Of a DNA stretch of 64,000 nucleotides, positions 43,397-51,788 are shown piece by piece (the first letter of the stretch is position 1; every line of letters begins with the position of its first letter). The notes beneath the pieces were generated by a model, which saw nothing but the letters and a program-made list of their open reading frames with translations, did not search any database and was not told the DNA's origin. The stretch is taken from positions 62,001-126,000 of the forward strand of contig NZ_CAKLPZ010000001.1 of assembly GCF_923081025.1 (NCBI RefSeq), read 5' to 3'. Origin of the DNA: Neolewinella maritima. Its GTDB lineage: Bacteria; Bacteroidota; Bacteroidia; Chitinophagales; Saprospiraceae. A program made the position numbers and the translations under genes.

Positions 43397-45448
43397 TTAC
43401 TCCTCGATCACGTACGTCTTCCGCTCCGGCCCGATCCCCTTCAACGTCAAGGAGGTCCACTGCGCGGGTAGGGCCGTTGGGCCCTGCGTGATGCCCGCGT
43501 CGGTCAACTGTAAGCCACCGAAGCCGAATAGCACGGTTTGCAGCATCCCCCCGGCCCCGGTAGCAAAGTAGGAGTAGTTGGAGGTAGCCACCTCCGAGAG
43601 TGCCCCGAAGGGCGGCTGCGAATTAGGTACGTAGCTTTCCTTGAATAGGCGAAAGGCATTGTCCGTATCACCCATCCGGGCGTACAGGATGGCGAAGATC
43701 GACTTGCCCATGGCCGGCCCTTCCGGGGATATCTTTGGCTCGTAATAGCGTAGGTCGCGTAGAATAGCGGCGGAGTCGGTCACTACTTCTAATGGGTAGG
43801 AGAGTAGGTTGACATCCGCCTGTTTGATGATGGCACCGTCGTAAGCGGCGTGCTCCTTGGTCGTGCCGTCCGCCATTCGGAGGATGCGGATACCCGTGCC
43901 TACCCGTTCCCACTGCGGATCCGGCACTTCGCCAAGTTCCCGTGCCGCACGGACGGCGTAATCGAGGGCCGTGATGGCCGCTCCGTTCGTGAAGGCATTA
44001 TCGTCTACGTTGGGTGCGAATTCATTAGCCCCCACTACGTTTTTGATCGAGTAGGTCCCGTCGGCATTGGCCGTCACGCGGCTTACCCAGAAGTCCGCTG
44101 CTGCTCTGATGACCGGGTAGCCCTTTTCACGGAGCCACTGTTTATCCTTGGTCACGCGGAAGTAGTTCCAGAAGGCGATGGCGATATCCGCCGTTATGTG
44201 GTGCTCGAAGGGGCCAGTGAGGGCAAACGGAGGGGTAGCCTCCTCGCCGGTATCATCGCTCTCCCAGGGGAACATCGCTCCGCGGTAGCCGTAGTTGCGG
44301 GCGCGCTGTACGGCCTTGCCCAGCCGGTCGGACCGGTAATTCACCAGCGACCGCGCAATATCCTGATTGAACAGCAGGAGTGGGGGGAACATCCACAGCT
44401 CCGTATCCCAGAAGATGTGGCCGTTGTAGGGCGTCTGTAAGGAGAGGCCCATGGGCGCGATGCTGAGGTCGGAATCCCCCCGGCCGAAGGCGTACAGGTG
44501 GTACAGGGCCAGGCGGACGTCGAGCTGGAATTGCGGGTCGCCTTCGATCTCGATGTCGCCCCGCCACAGATCGGCCCAGGCGGCCTCGTGCCGATCGATC
44601 AGTACGTCCCGGTCGTTGAGTAGGTTGTAGATGATCATGCGGTCGGCCTCCGATTTGGGGTCCGCAAAATCTTTGCTGGTACACTGGGCGCCCGTCCAGG
44701 CAAACTCCAGTTGCTCACCGCGGGGAAGCCTCATTTCCCATTCGAGGGTGTTTTCGTAGGGCGAGACGATGCGGTGGGTCAGCTCCGGCCGCTCGTCCTC
44801 GCGCGAAGAGTTGATGGCGTGCCAGATGAAGGTGCCGCCCGCCGCCACGAGGTGTTTTCCGAAGGGGCTCAGGGCTTTGGATTGCAGAATAGGCATGGTA
44901 GTTTCCACGTCGCGCAGTACTTCGAACGATTGCTCCGGAAGCTGGTATTCCTCCGGTGTCATGATCTTGCCGACTACCCGCAGATCGATGTCTTCCCGCG
45001 CCTCGACCGCCACATCGAAGTACCCGCTGTAGGGGATATTGCGCAGGGCGTATACCGTGTAGTGGATCGTGGCTTTGCCTTCGACGTCGAAACTCGTGGT
45101 CAGTGCTGCCCGCTGCATATCCATCGTCTGCGACCAGTTGGTAATGTTCTCACTGCTGATTGGCTCGCCGTCGATGTACAGGTCGATGTTGCCGAAATTC
45201 ATTCCGTGCAGCACCTGGCTGACGAGCGTATGGGAATCGACGTCGTACACATTGTTCAGCACTACGTGCTGGATCTGTAGCGGTTCGGCGGAACTCAGCA
45301 GGCCGATCCGGCCGTTGGCGAGTGCGATACCGGTGTAGTCTGTGCGGTCTTCGGTGTGTATTTGCCAGCCGGGGTCGGGATCGGCGTTCTGGGCGGTCAC
45401 GGCTAAGTAGGGACACATACACAGGAGGAGGGGCAGTAGAAATCGCAT
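43397..45448 (-). CDS. Exported glycoside hydrolase family 65-type enzyme
   Basis: This 683-residue protein has a signal peptide (ends ..LAVTAQ) and an (alpha/alpha)6 barrel of the GH65 type: FWDTELWMFPPLLLFNQDIARSLVNYR, GAMFPWESDDTGEEATP, and the general-acid motif GANEFAPNVDDNAFTN with Glu476. Eukaryotic relatives cleave glucose from glucosylgalactosyl-hydroxylysine; bacterial ones act on disaccharides such as trehalose or kojibiose by hydrolysis or phosphorolysis. Being exported it is probably a hydrolase. No SusC/SusD pair is adjacent, so it is not in a standard polysaccharide locus. Confidence 0.86.
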   Translation of the reverse strand: MRFLLPLLLCMCPYLAVTAQNADPDPGWQIHTEDRTDYTGIALANGRIGLLSSAEPLQIQHVVLNNVYDVDSHTLVSQVLHGMNFGNIDLYIDGEPISSENITNWSQTMDMQRAALTTSFDVEGKATIHYTVYALRNIPYSGYFDVAVEAREDIDLRVVGKIMTPEEYQLPEQSFEVLRDVETTMPILQSKALSPFGKHLVAAGGTFIWHAINSSREDERPELTHRIVSPYENTLEWEMRLPRGEQLEFAWTGAQCTSKDFADPKSEADRMIIYNLLNDRDVLIDRHEAAWADLWRGDIEIEGDPQFQLDVRLALYHLYAFGRGDSDLSIAPMGLSLQTPYNGHIFWDTELWMFPPLLLFNQDIARSLVNYRSDRLGKAVQRARNYGYRGAMFPWESDDTGEEATPPFALTGPFEHHITADIAIAFWNYFRVTKDKQWLREKGYPVIRAAADFWVSRVTANADGTYSIKNVVGANEFAPNVDDNAFTNGAAITALDYAVRAARELGEVPDPQWERVGTGIRILRMADGTTKEHAAYDGAIIKQADVNLLSYPLEVVTDSAAILRDLRYYEPKISPEGPAMGKSIFAILYARMGDTDNAFRLFKESYVPNSQPPFGALSEVATSNYSYFATGAGGMLQTVLFGFGGLQLTDAGITQGPTALPAQWTSLTLKGIGPERKTYVIEE

Positions 45449-45580
45449 AGCGGTTAAGGTACGCGTGGTAAAGTAAAGGTCATGATGCCTCCTGAGAGAT
45501 ATGGTATGGCAACACCGGCACGTCGTCAAAGCGTACACCAGTAACTACCTAGGGTAAGGGATAGACGAGGTCGGCTAAGC

Positions 45581-45620
45581 GTACCTTTACGCCCCATGCC
45601 CACCCTCTACCCCCGCGACA
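45581..45620 (+). repeat. 40-bp direct repeat, upstream copy
   Basis: Identical over 40 bases to 47241-47280. It holds a -7-like TACCTTTA (45582-45589), the ATG at 45596 and the first eight codons (MPTLYPRD) of the radical SAM gene, but here continues into unrelated sequence. Confidence 0.9.
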
Positions 45621-47240
45621 ATCGGATAAAGCCGTTCGCGGAGACTGGAATGACGCGGAAAAACTGGACGCGCGTTATTTTGCTACGAACAGTTGAACAC
45701 GATGGACACCAAATTGGCATTAACTGGCATCTCTGGAGTAAAATGGTTCGAGTACTTCTTGCCGCCTTGTCACTCATTTTGTTATTCGGCTCGTGTTCCG
45801 CGGACCCGAACACCGAGCAAGTACCCTGGCAATCGGCGTCTTTCGTAGACCCTATTCCCACTACGATCACCTTCGTAAATGCTGGATCAAGCGCCCGCGA
45901 AATCAGTGGAAGGGTGCAGGATTACCACCTTGACCTTGGAGTAATTCTGCCAGATAGCCTTCAGCCGGGTGACTCCATTAGGGTGGCCTTAGACCTCTAC
46001 CGGCCACGGTATGTCTTCTACCAATCGGAGTACAATGTTAACCTGCGCATGGTGCTTCCGGGACTCGATCGCGTACTCGTACACACCGATTCCGAAATGG
46101 TGGAAGTTGGACACTACGCCTTGGAGTACGCCTACATAGATCGCGTGATACTTCCACTCAACCTGATTGGACGTCAGCCTCCAACGGAAACCAATCTGGT
46201 GAAATTACAGCAGGCTCATTTTCAAAATGCTAAGGCACATTTTGATACAGTTACCATTCCTGAGGGTTTACCAAGTTACATTCCATCTCTACTTCTACGT
46301 ACGCTAGAACTTGCGTCATTCTTTGAAAGTACGATGTCACATAACTATCACCTGTTCTTTTTGGAAGATACCGTTCCGGTTCCCGCCATAATGTTGGACT
46401 CAATAGAAAGTTTACTGGCGCAGGAAGCTTACTACCAAAGCCCTACCTATACAGACGTTATGATAAACTGGGCGCAGATTGTGGCCGAAGAAAATTATGA
46501 TACGAGCTACGGCAGTTCGACTAATTTGATGACGGCCCGGGCCAATGCTTACATCAAATTTCCCATCACCTCTCGCCGGGCGGATGCCATAGCCGACCAC
46601 CTGGCAGGTTTAATCGTTGATCAACGGGTGTACCTGAATAAAGAGGAGAACATCCTGAAGTTGAAGCAACACCTGCCACCCGCACATCTTGTTACAATAA
46701 CTGACCTGGAGCGATCAACCATTGCACGTTCAACCTCAATCGAAGGGCTACAGCAATTTTTGGAAAGCAAGTGGGAGATTCCAAACGGTAGCCAGCAGAC
46801 TATTGGGAAAAAAGGGGAGATGAAGTTCCGGTTGCTGAAGTTTTGGTTTGCTGGATGCATGCCCTGCCTAAAGGAACAACCTCACGAGCAGAAATTTCTT
46901 ACCGAACACCCGGAGGTAGAGCTGATCTACGTGGCACACAGTACGCGTCCGGACACCTGGAAGAGCTATTTGGAAGAGCACCGCCCACCTACGCAACGTC
47001 AGTACCTTATCCCGCATGCAGGCTTAAAGGATGTCGTTGCCGCCGCAGGAACCACCGGAGCCCCCACCTATGTACTGGTAGATTCCGATGGTTCTCCAGT
47101 ATGTCAACCGTGTCCAAAACCAAGCGATCCGCTGCTTAGCGATTTTGTCAGTCAAAACTGACGCTGCGTGATATTCGGGATAGTGGTCGATAAACCGACA
47201 GAGTCTATAACCTAAGGGCGGGTGACCCCTATCCCAGCCT
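45621..47240. other. A+T-richer segment bracketed by the 40-bp direct repeats
   Basis: About 1.6 kb carrying one gene (the thioredoxin-fold lipoprotein). Hand counts of four 60-base lines (starting 45841, 46201, 46321, 46501) give 31, 22, 24 and 29 G+C, against 42 of 60 in the radical SAM gene (line 47401). The segment looks acquired. No transposase or terminal inverted repeats were seen. Confidence 0.7.
45743..47161 (+). CDS. Lipoprotein with C-terminal TlpA-like thioredoxin domain
   Basis: The 472-residue product starts at ATG 45743 with a lipoprotein signal (MVRVLLAALSLILLFGSC). Residues up to about 350 form an unrecognised N-terminal region rich in Tyr, Leu and Gln. The C-terminal ~120 residues are TlpA/ResA-like, with FWFAGCMPCLKEQP (Cys372-x2-Cys375) and the cis-Pro segment GAPTYVLVDSDG. 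A redox role in the periplasm is likely. An in-frame upstream start at 45596 lies in the direct repeat and would add a charged leader before the signal, so I regard it as accidental. Base composition differs from the neighbours. Confidence 0.82.
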   Translation: MVRVLLAALSLILLFGSCSADPNTEQVPWQSASFVDPIPTTITFVNAGSSAREISGRVQDYHLDLGVILPDSLQPGDSIRVALDLYRPRYVFYQSEYNVNLRMVLPGLDRVLVHTDSEMVEVGHYALEYAYIDRVILPLNLIGRQPPTETNLVKLQQAHFQNAKAHFDTVTIPEGLPSYIPSLLLRTLELASFFESTMSHNYHLFFLEDTVPVPAIMLDSIESLLAQEAYYQSPTYTDVMINWAQIVAEENYDTSYGSSTNLMTARANAYIKFPITSRRADAIADHLAGLIVDQRVYLNKEENILKLKQHLPPAHLVTITDLERSTIARSTSIEGLQQFLESKWEIPNGSQQTIGKKGEMKFRLLKFWFAGCMPCLKEQPHEQKFLTEHPEVELIYVAHSTRPDTWKSYLEEHRPPTQRQYLIPHAGLKDVVAAAGTTGAPTYVLVDSDGSPVCQPCPKPSDPLLSDFVSQN

Positions 47241-47280
47241 GTACCTTTACGCCCCATGCCCACCCTCTACCCCCGCGACA
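47241..47280 (+). repeat. 40-bp direct repeat, downstream copy
   Basis: Exact copy of 45581-45620. Here the -7-like element (47242-47249), the ATG (47256) and the first codons read into the radical SAM gene, so this copy is probably the original junction. Confidence 0.9.
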
Positions 47281-48293
47281 CCCTCAACTTCCTGCGCAAG
47301 CTCACCCCCCGGCGGGTGATCAACGCCACGAAGGTCACGGCCAGCTACTACGCCACGCGCTGGCTGCAGCGGCCGGTGGTGTGGGGCAAGCCCTTTACCG
47401 TCAGCTTCGAGCCCACCACGGCCTGCAACCTGCGCTGCCCGGAGTGCCCGAGCGGACTACGGGAGTTCACCCGGCCCACCGGCAACCTGAAGGCCGACTT
47501 CTTCCGCCGCACCCTCGACGATATCGCCGACCGGCTGCTGTACCTCATTTTTTACTTTCAGGGGGAACCCTACATCAACCCCGACTTCCTGGATATGGTG
47601 AAGGAAGCCAGCGACCGCGGCGTGTACACCATCACCTCTACCAACGGCCACTTCCTCAACGACGCCAACGCTAAGCGGACCATCGAGAGCGGTCTGGACC
47701 GACTCATCATCAGCGTAGACGGTACCACCCAGGAGGTGTACGAGCAGTACCGCAAGGCCGGTAAGCTCGAAACCGTCCTACAGGGCGCGCGCAACCTCGT
47801 GAAGTGGAAAGCCGAACTGCAATCGCCCACCCCCCACCTTATCTTTCAGTTCCTGGTCGTGAAACCCAATGAGCACCAGATGGCCGACGTCGTGCAACTC
47901 GCCGACGAGATCGGTATCGACGAGGTGAAGTTCAAGTCCGCCCAGCTGTACGACTACGAGCACGGCAACCCCCTCATGCCCGAGCAGGAGCAGTACGCCC
48001 GCTACTACAAGAAGGGGGACGGTACCTACGGCATCAAGAATAAGCTGCAGAACCACTGCTGGAAACTCTGGCACAGTTGCGTCATCACCTGGGACGGCCT
48101 GGTTGCCCCCTGCTGCTTCGATAAGGACGTGACCCACCGACTCGGCGACGTGAAAACGGACAGCCTGCACGACGTCTGGGAAGGCGCCGCCTACGACGAC
48201 TTCCGTACCAAGCTGCTGAAGGGAAGGTCGGAGATCGACATCTGCCAGAACTGTACGGAGGGGTGCGAGGTGTGGCTGGGGGCTGAGGTGTAG
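47256..48293 (+). CDS. Radical SAM/SPASM domain protein
   Basis: A 345-residue radical SAM enzyme. The 4Fe-4S motif is CNLRCPEC (Cys57, 61, 64), preceded by the usual FEPTTA; LLYLIFYFQGEPYINPD is the GGE-like strand 2 and TSTNGHFL is strand 3. The SPASM region near the end holds CWKLWHSC, APCCFDKD and ICQNCTEGC, which can ligate auxiliary clusters. Such enzymes modify peptides or sugars; the substrate is unknown. It is followed by a palindromic repeat. Confidence 0.92.
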   Translation: MPTLYPRDTLNFLRKLTPRRVINATKVTASYYATRWLQRPVVWGKPFTVSFEPTTACNLRCPECPSGLREFTRPTGNLKADFFRRTLDDIADRLLYLIFYFQGEPYINPDFLDMVKEASDRGVYTITSTNGHFLNDANAKRTIESGLDRLIISVDGTTQEVYEQYRKAGKLETVLQGARNLVKWKAELQSPTPHLIFQFLVVKPNEHQMADVVQLADEIGIDEVKFKSAQLYDYEHGNPLMPEQEQYARYYKKGDGTYGIKNKLQNHCWKLWHSCVITWDGLVAPCCFDKDVTHRLGDVKTDSLHDVWEGAAYDDFRTKLLKGRSEIDICQNCTEGCEVWLGAEV

Positions 48294-48299
48294 GTAGGT

Positions 48300-48400
48300 T
48301 TAAACACGGAATACGCGGATTGTCTTCACGGATCTACCACGGATCGTAGGTCCGCCAAACCGATGAATCCGTGCCCCAAATCCGTACAATCCGTGTTTAA
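48300..48400. repeat. TAAACACGGA-type palindromic repeat after the radical SAM gene
   Basis: TTAAACACGGA (48300-48310) and TCCGTGTTTAA (48390-48400) are exact reverse complements. The interior holds several ACGGAT and ATCCGT words in mirrored order. It begins 6 bases after the TAG stop. Confidence 0.8.
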
Positions 48401-48444
48401 CCACCCCACAAAGCAGCAATTAGTAGAAAATCTTACGTCCCCCC

Positions 48445-48473
48445 TGTAACATCCCCCCACTTTGGCCCGTGTA
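48445..48473 (+). promoter_or_regulatory. ECF-type promoter of the second sigma operon
   Basis: TGTAAC (48445-48450), 17 bases, CGTGTA (48468-48473), 17 bases before the GTG start. It is the same as 40545-40573. Autoregulation by the encoded sigma factor is the simplest reading. Confidence 0.65.
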
Positions 48474-48490
48474 CCCCGCAAACGTACCAC

Positions 48491-48994
48491 GTGCCCCCTT
48501 TCACCACCATTGCCGCCTCCGTCCGCGACCGCCTCTACCGGCTGGCCCTGCGGATGGTGGGCGATGACGGAGAGGCCGAGGATGTGGTACAGGAAGTGCT
48601 GCTCAGCGGCTGGCAGCGGCGCCGGGAGATCGAGGCCCTCGACAACCCGCCCGCCTGGCTGCTGAAGATGACCCATAACCGGGCCATCGACCGACTGCGC
48701 TCGCGCAGGGTGCGCACGACCAACGAGCGGGCCGCGGCCGTAGCCGATCAGACGAGCCGTACGCCCCACTGCCTGGCGGAAAGCGCCGACACCCTCGGCC
48801 ATATCCACCGCCTGATGCAGCAGCTGCCCGCCGATCAGCGCAGCGTGCTACAACTGCGCGAGGTCGAAGGACTCCCCTACCGGGAGATCGCCGAGACGAC
48901 CGGACTGACCGTAGACCAGGTCAAAGTATACCTCCACCGCGGCCGCGGCAAACTGCGCCAACTGCTGCTGCACGAACAGATCGTCGAACGATGA
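48491..48994 (+). CDS. ECF RNA polymerase sigma factor, second four-gene operon
   Basis: A 167-residue sigma factor. Region 2 is LYRLALRMVGDDGEAEDVVQEVLLSGW with PPAWLLKMTHNRAIDRLRSRR; region 4 is QQLPADQRSVLQLREVEGLPYREIAETTGLTVDQVKVYLHRGRGKLR. The start is GTG. The stop overlaps the anti-sigma start by 4 bases. The operon parallels the one at 37795 but belongs to a different ECF subgroup by sequence. Confidence 0.92.
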   Translation: MPPFTTIAASVRDRLYRLALRMVGDDGEAEDVVQEVLLSGWQRRREIEALDNPPAWLLKMTHNRAIDRLRSRRVRTTNERAAAVADQTSRTPHCLAESADTLGHIHRLMQQLPADQRSVLQLREVEGLPYREIAETTGLTVDQVKVYLHRGRGKLRQLLLHEQIVER

Positions 48995-49455
48995 ACCACA
49001 CCCACGCCACCGCCCTGCTCGATCGCTACTTCGCCGGCACGACCACCCCGGCCGAAGAGCACGACCTCAAGACCTACTTCCGCACGGCTGACGTGCCAGC
49101 GGAGCTAGCCCCCTACGCCTCCCTGTTCGCCTACTGGGAGCAGCAGGGCGCCATCACCGCCCCGCCCCGAAAGCTCACCGCCCGCCCCGGCCTGCGCCGT
49201 ACCCTGCTGGCCATCGCCGCCGCCCTGCTGCTCCTGCTCGCCGTACGCGGCACCTACCGCTGGCAGCAGCCCGGCCTGACCACCTTCCCGGTCGCCGAGC
49301 GGCAGGCCGTAGACTGGAGTCAGCACGAGATCACCGACGAAAAAGAAGCCCTGCGCTTCCTCAAGACCGTACTCACCACCACCTCCGACAAGCTCAACGA
49401 AGGCCCCGGGATCACCGTCCGCGAACTCCGCGAAGTACGCGACATCCTGGACTAA
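48991..49455 (+). CDS. Membrane anti-sigma factor
   Basis: A 154-residue protein with a cytoplasmic N-terminal part (LLDRYFAGTTTPAEEHDLKTYF, typical of anti-sigma factors before DUF4252 genes), one membrane helix (about 70-84) and a short outer segment. The coupling to the sigma gene supports the role. No zinc-binding HxxxCxxC is present. Confidence 0.8.
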   Translation: MNHTHATALLDRYFAGTTTPAEEHDLKTYFRTADVPAELAPYASLFAYWEQQGAITAPPRKLTARPGLRRTLLAIAAALLLLLAVRGTYRWQQPGLTTFPVAERQAVDWSQHEITDEKEALRFLKTVLTTTSDKLNEGPGITVRELREVRDILD

Positions 49456-49506
49456 GCCCTGCGCCACCACCCCCTACGGAACCACAGAACTACAACACTA
49501 ACCATC

Positions 49507-50007
49507 ATGCGCTACCTAACCACCCTGCTCCTCCTGCTTTACCTGGCACCCGCGGCCGCGCAAAACGCCCTGCCCCTGGATGCGATATCGAACTACTTCA
49601 GCGAGTACGTGGACGACGAGCGCTTCACGGCCGTGTACGTCAGCGGTAAGATGTTCGAGCTATTCGAGGACGCGAAGATCGACCTGGATGAGATCGACGA
49701 AGACGAAGTGCGGGCCATCCTGGAAGTTGTGCGCGACATCAAGGGTATCCGCGTGCTGAACACCGACGTGACGCCCCTAAAATTCTACGAAGAGGCCAAG
49801 GGCCGCATCCGTACCGATACCTACGAGCTGCTCTTCAAGGTGCGCACCCAGGACGGGCAGAATGTCGAGGCCTTCATCCAGAACGACCGGGCTATAGTCA
49901 ATGAGCTCTTCCTGCTAGTGGGCACCCGCGACACCTTCGCCATGCTAAGCTTCGTGGGCAACATCGACCTCAGCAAGCTCAGCGAACTACAGCAGGCCCT
50001 GGACTAG
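49507..50007 (+). CDS. DUF4252 exported protein A
   Basis: This 166-residue protein has a signal peptide (..APAAAQ) and a DUF4252 domain: ISNYFSEYVDDERFTAVYVSGKMFELF near the start, IKGIRVLNTD in the middle, LSFVGNIDLSKLSEL at the end. DUF4252 proteins in Bacteroidota commonly follow an ECF sigma/anti-sigma pair. Their biochemical function is unknown. Confidence 0.9.
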   Translation: MRYLTTLLLLLYLAPAAAQNALPLDAISNYFSEYVDDERFTAVYVSGKMFELFEDAKIDLDEIDEDEVRAILEVVRDIKGIRVLNTDVTPLKFYEEAKGRIRTDTYELLFKVRTQDGQNVEAFIQNDRAIVNELFLLVGTRDTFAMLSFVGNIDLSKLSELQQALD

Positions 50008-50047
50008 GGCCCCCTCTCCTTTCTACTCACCCTATAATCGACTCACT

Positions 50048-50545
50048 ATGCGCACGCTACTCATCCTCATCCTGCTGACCGCTACCCTCGGGGCGCAGGA
50101 CGTCGTCATCAAGGACTTCATCAAGGAACACCGCCGGGGGGAAGAGAACGTGGCCCTCACCGTACCCGGCTTCCTGATCGGACTGGCCAGCAGCATCGCC
50201 GTCACCGCCGCCGAAGACGACGACGAGCGCGCCCTGTTCCGCCTGCTTGGTGACCTGGGTACGGTGCGCATGGTCACCTACGAGAACGCCGACTTCCGCC
50301 GCCCCGAGGCCAGCATCGGTAACCTGCTGTACAGTCTGGAGCGCTACCGCGGCTTCGAGCGCTGGGCCGAGCTGCGCACCCAGGACGGCACCCGCATCAC
50401 GCTTACCGTGCGCTACCACAAAAAGAAGATCCGCGAGATCCTCACCATCCTCACCGAAGACGACCGTACCACGCTGGTGGCCGCCAAGGCGCAGCTATCC
50501 GCGGAGGAGCTCGGGCGGGTCGTGAACGACCTGGAGTCGCTCTAG
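50048..50545 (+). CDS. DUF4252 exported protein B
   Basis: A 165-residue paralogue with signal peptide (..TATLGAQ). The domain is more divergent: VALTVPGFLIGLASSIA, RMVTYENADF, RTQDGTRITLTVRYHKKKIREILTIL. An acidic DDDE run at about residue 58 lies before RALFRLLGDLG. It is the last gene of the ECF operon. Confidence 0.85.
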   Translation: MRTLLILILLTATLGAQDVVIKDFIKEHRRGEENVALTVPGFLIGLASSIAVTAAEDDDERALFRLLGDLGTVRMVTYENADFRRPEASIGNLLYSLERYRGFERWAELRTQDGTRITLTVRYHKKKIREILTILTEDDRTTLVAAKAQLSAEELGRVVNDLESL

Positions 50546-50553
50546 GCCGGACG

Positions 50554-50561
50554 TACCTTTG
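50554..50561 (+). promoter_or_regulatory. -7 element TACCTTTG before the aminotransferase gene
   Basis: An exact TAnnTTTG match ending 5 bases before ATG 50567, only 8 bases after the DUF4252 stop. It suggests a separate leaderless transcript. Confidence 0.5.
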
Positions 50562-50566
50562 CGCGG

Positions 50567-51763
50567 ATGCAGCGCGCCAATTTCCTCAAACACGTAGCCC
50601 AGACCAGCCCCGCCCCCATGGCCCTCGAGATCGCCGGCGGCGAGGGCGTCTACCTGATCGATACGGCCGGCCAGCGCTACCTCGACCTCATCGCCGGCAT
50701 CGGCGTGAGTGCCCTGGGCCACAATCATCCGGCCGTGGTACAGGCCGTGCAGCAGCAAGCGGGCACCTACATGCATACCCTGGTGTACGGCGAGTTCGTG
50801 CTCGGTCCGCAGGTCGAACTGGCGACCCTGCTATGCAGTCAGCTCCCCGACGGGCTCGACAACGTCTACTTCACCAACTCCGGCACCGAGGCCACCGAGG
50901 GGGCCATGAAACTGGCCAAGCGGGTCACCGGTCGCACCGAATTCATCTCCGCCACCCGCGCCTACCACGGCAGTACCCAGGGGGCGGCCAGCCTGATGTG
51001 GCCCAAGGACTTCACGCGCGCCTTCCATCCGCTGCTACCCGGCATCCGCCACCTCGACTTCAACTGCACTCCCTGTCTGGACCGCATCACCGAGCAGACC
51101 GCCGCCGTCATCCTCGAGACGGTGCAGGCCGAGTGGGGCATCCGCAAACCACGCCCCGAGTGGATCCGGGCGGTGCGACGCAGGTGCGATGAAACGGGCG
51201 CGCTGCTGATCCTCGACGAAATACAGGCCGGCATGGGCCGCACGGGTACGCTCTTCGCCTTTGCGCAGTACGGCGTGGTGCCGGACGTGCTGCTGCTGGC
51301 CAAGGGCTTCGGCGGCGGCATGCCACTGGGCGCCTTCGTGGCCCGCCGTGCATTAATGGAGACGCTGACCAACAACCCCGTCCTGGGTCACATCACCACC
51401 TTCGGCGGCCACCCGGTAAGCTGCGCGGCGGGCGTGGCCGTGCTGCAGACGCTACTGGAGCAACCCGAGCTACTGGCGGACGTGCCGAAAAAGGAGGCAC
51501 TATTTCACCGGTTACTGGTACATCCGAAAATTCTCCACGTCCGCTCGGCCGGTCTGTGGATGGCCGTAGAGCTGAGCGACTTCGACGAGATCCGGCGGGT
51601 CATTGCCGGCTGCCTGGAGCGGGGGCTGATCACGGACTGGTTCCTGTTCAACGAGCGGAGTCTGCGCATCGCCCCGCCGCTGACCATCACCGAAGAGGAG
51701 ATCACGTGGGCCTGCGGGGTGCTGCTGGCGGCGTTGGATGACGACGGCGGGGCGGGGGAGTAG
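50567..51763 (+). CDS. Class III PLP-dependent aminotransferase (acetylornithine/ornithine type)
   Basis: A 398-residue fold-type I enzyme. GVSALGHNHPAVVQAV, YFTNSGTEATEGAMKLAKRVTG and ILDEIQAGMGRTG are class III hallmarks, and PLP should bind Lys246 in LLAKGFGGGMPLG. Sequence features are close to ornithine, acetylornithine and 4-aminobutyrate transaminases; substrate choice cannot be made here, and no arginine genes are adjacent. Confidence 0.92.
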   Translation: MQRANFLKHVAQTSPAPMALEIAGGEGVYLIDTAGQRYLDLIAGIGVSALGHNHPAVVQAVQQQAGTYMHTLVYGEFVLGPQVELATLLCSQLPDGLDNVYFTNSGTEATEGAMKLAKRVTGRTEFISATRAYHGSTQGAASLMWPKDFTRAFHPLLPGIRHLDFNCTPCLDRITEQTAAVILETVQAEWGIRKPRPEWIRAVRRRCDETGALLILDEIQAGMGRTGTLFAFAQYGVVPDVLLLAKGFGGGMPLGAFVARRALMETLTNNPVLGHITTFGGHPVSCAAGVAVLQTLLEQPELLADVPKKEALFHRLLVHPKILHVRSAGLWMAVELSDFDEIRRVIAGCLERGLITDWFLFNERSLRIAPPLTITEEEITWACGVLLAALDDDGGAGE

Positions 51764-51775
51764 CCGGGCGTATCC

Positions 51776-51783
51776 TACCTTCG
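51776..51783 (+). promoter_or_regulatory. -7-like element TACCTTCG before holA
   Basis: One change from TAnnTTTG, ending 5 bases before ATG 51789. Confidence 0.45.
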
Positions 51784-51788
51784 CGACC

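Noticed and set aside
43397-45448. Polysaccharide utilisation locus around the GH65 gene
   Set aside because: No SusC/SusD pair or sugar regulator is adjacent; the nearest TonB receptor is over 30 kb away.
45596-45742. N-terminal extension of the thioredoxin-fold lipoprotein from the repeat's ATG
   Set aside because: It would bury the lipoprotein signal about 49 residues inside the protein. The first codons belong to the duplicated start of the radical SAM gene.
45621-47240. Classical insertion sequence
   Set aside because: No transposase gene and no terminal inverted repeats. The flanking duplication is 40 bp, longer than the target duplications of common insertion sequences.
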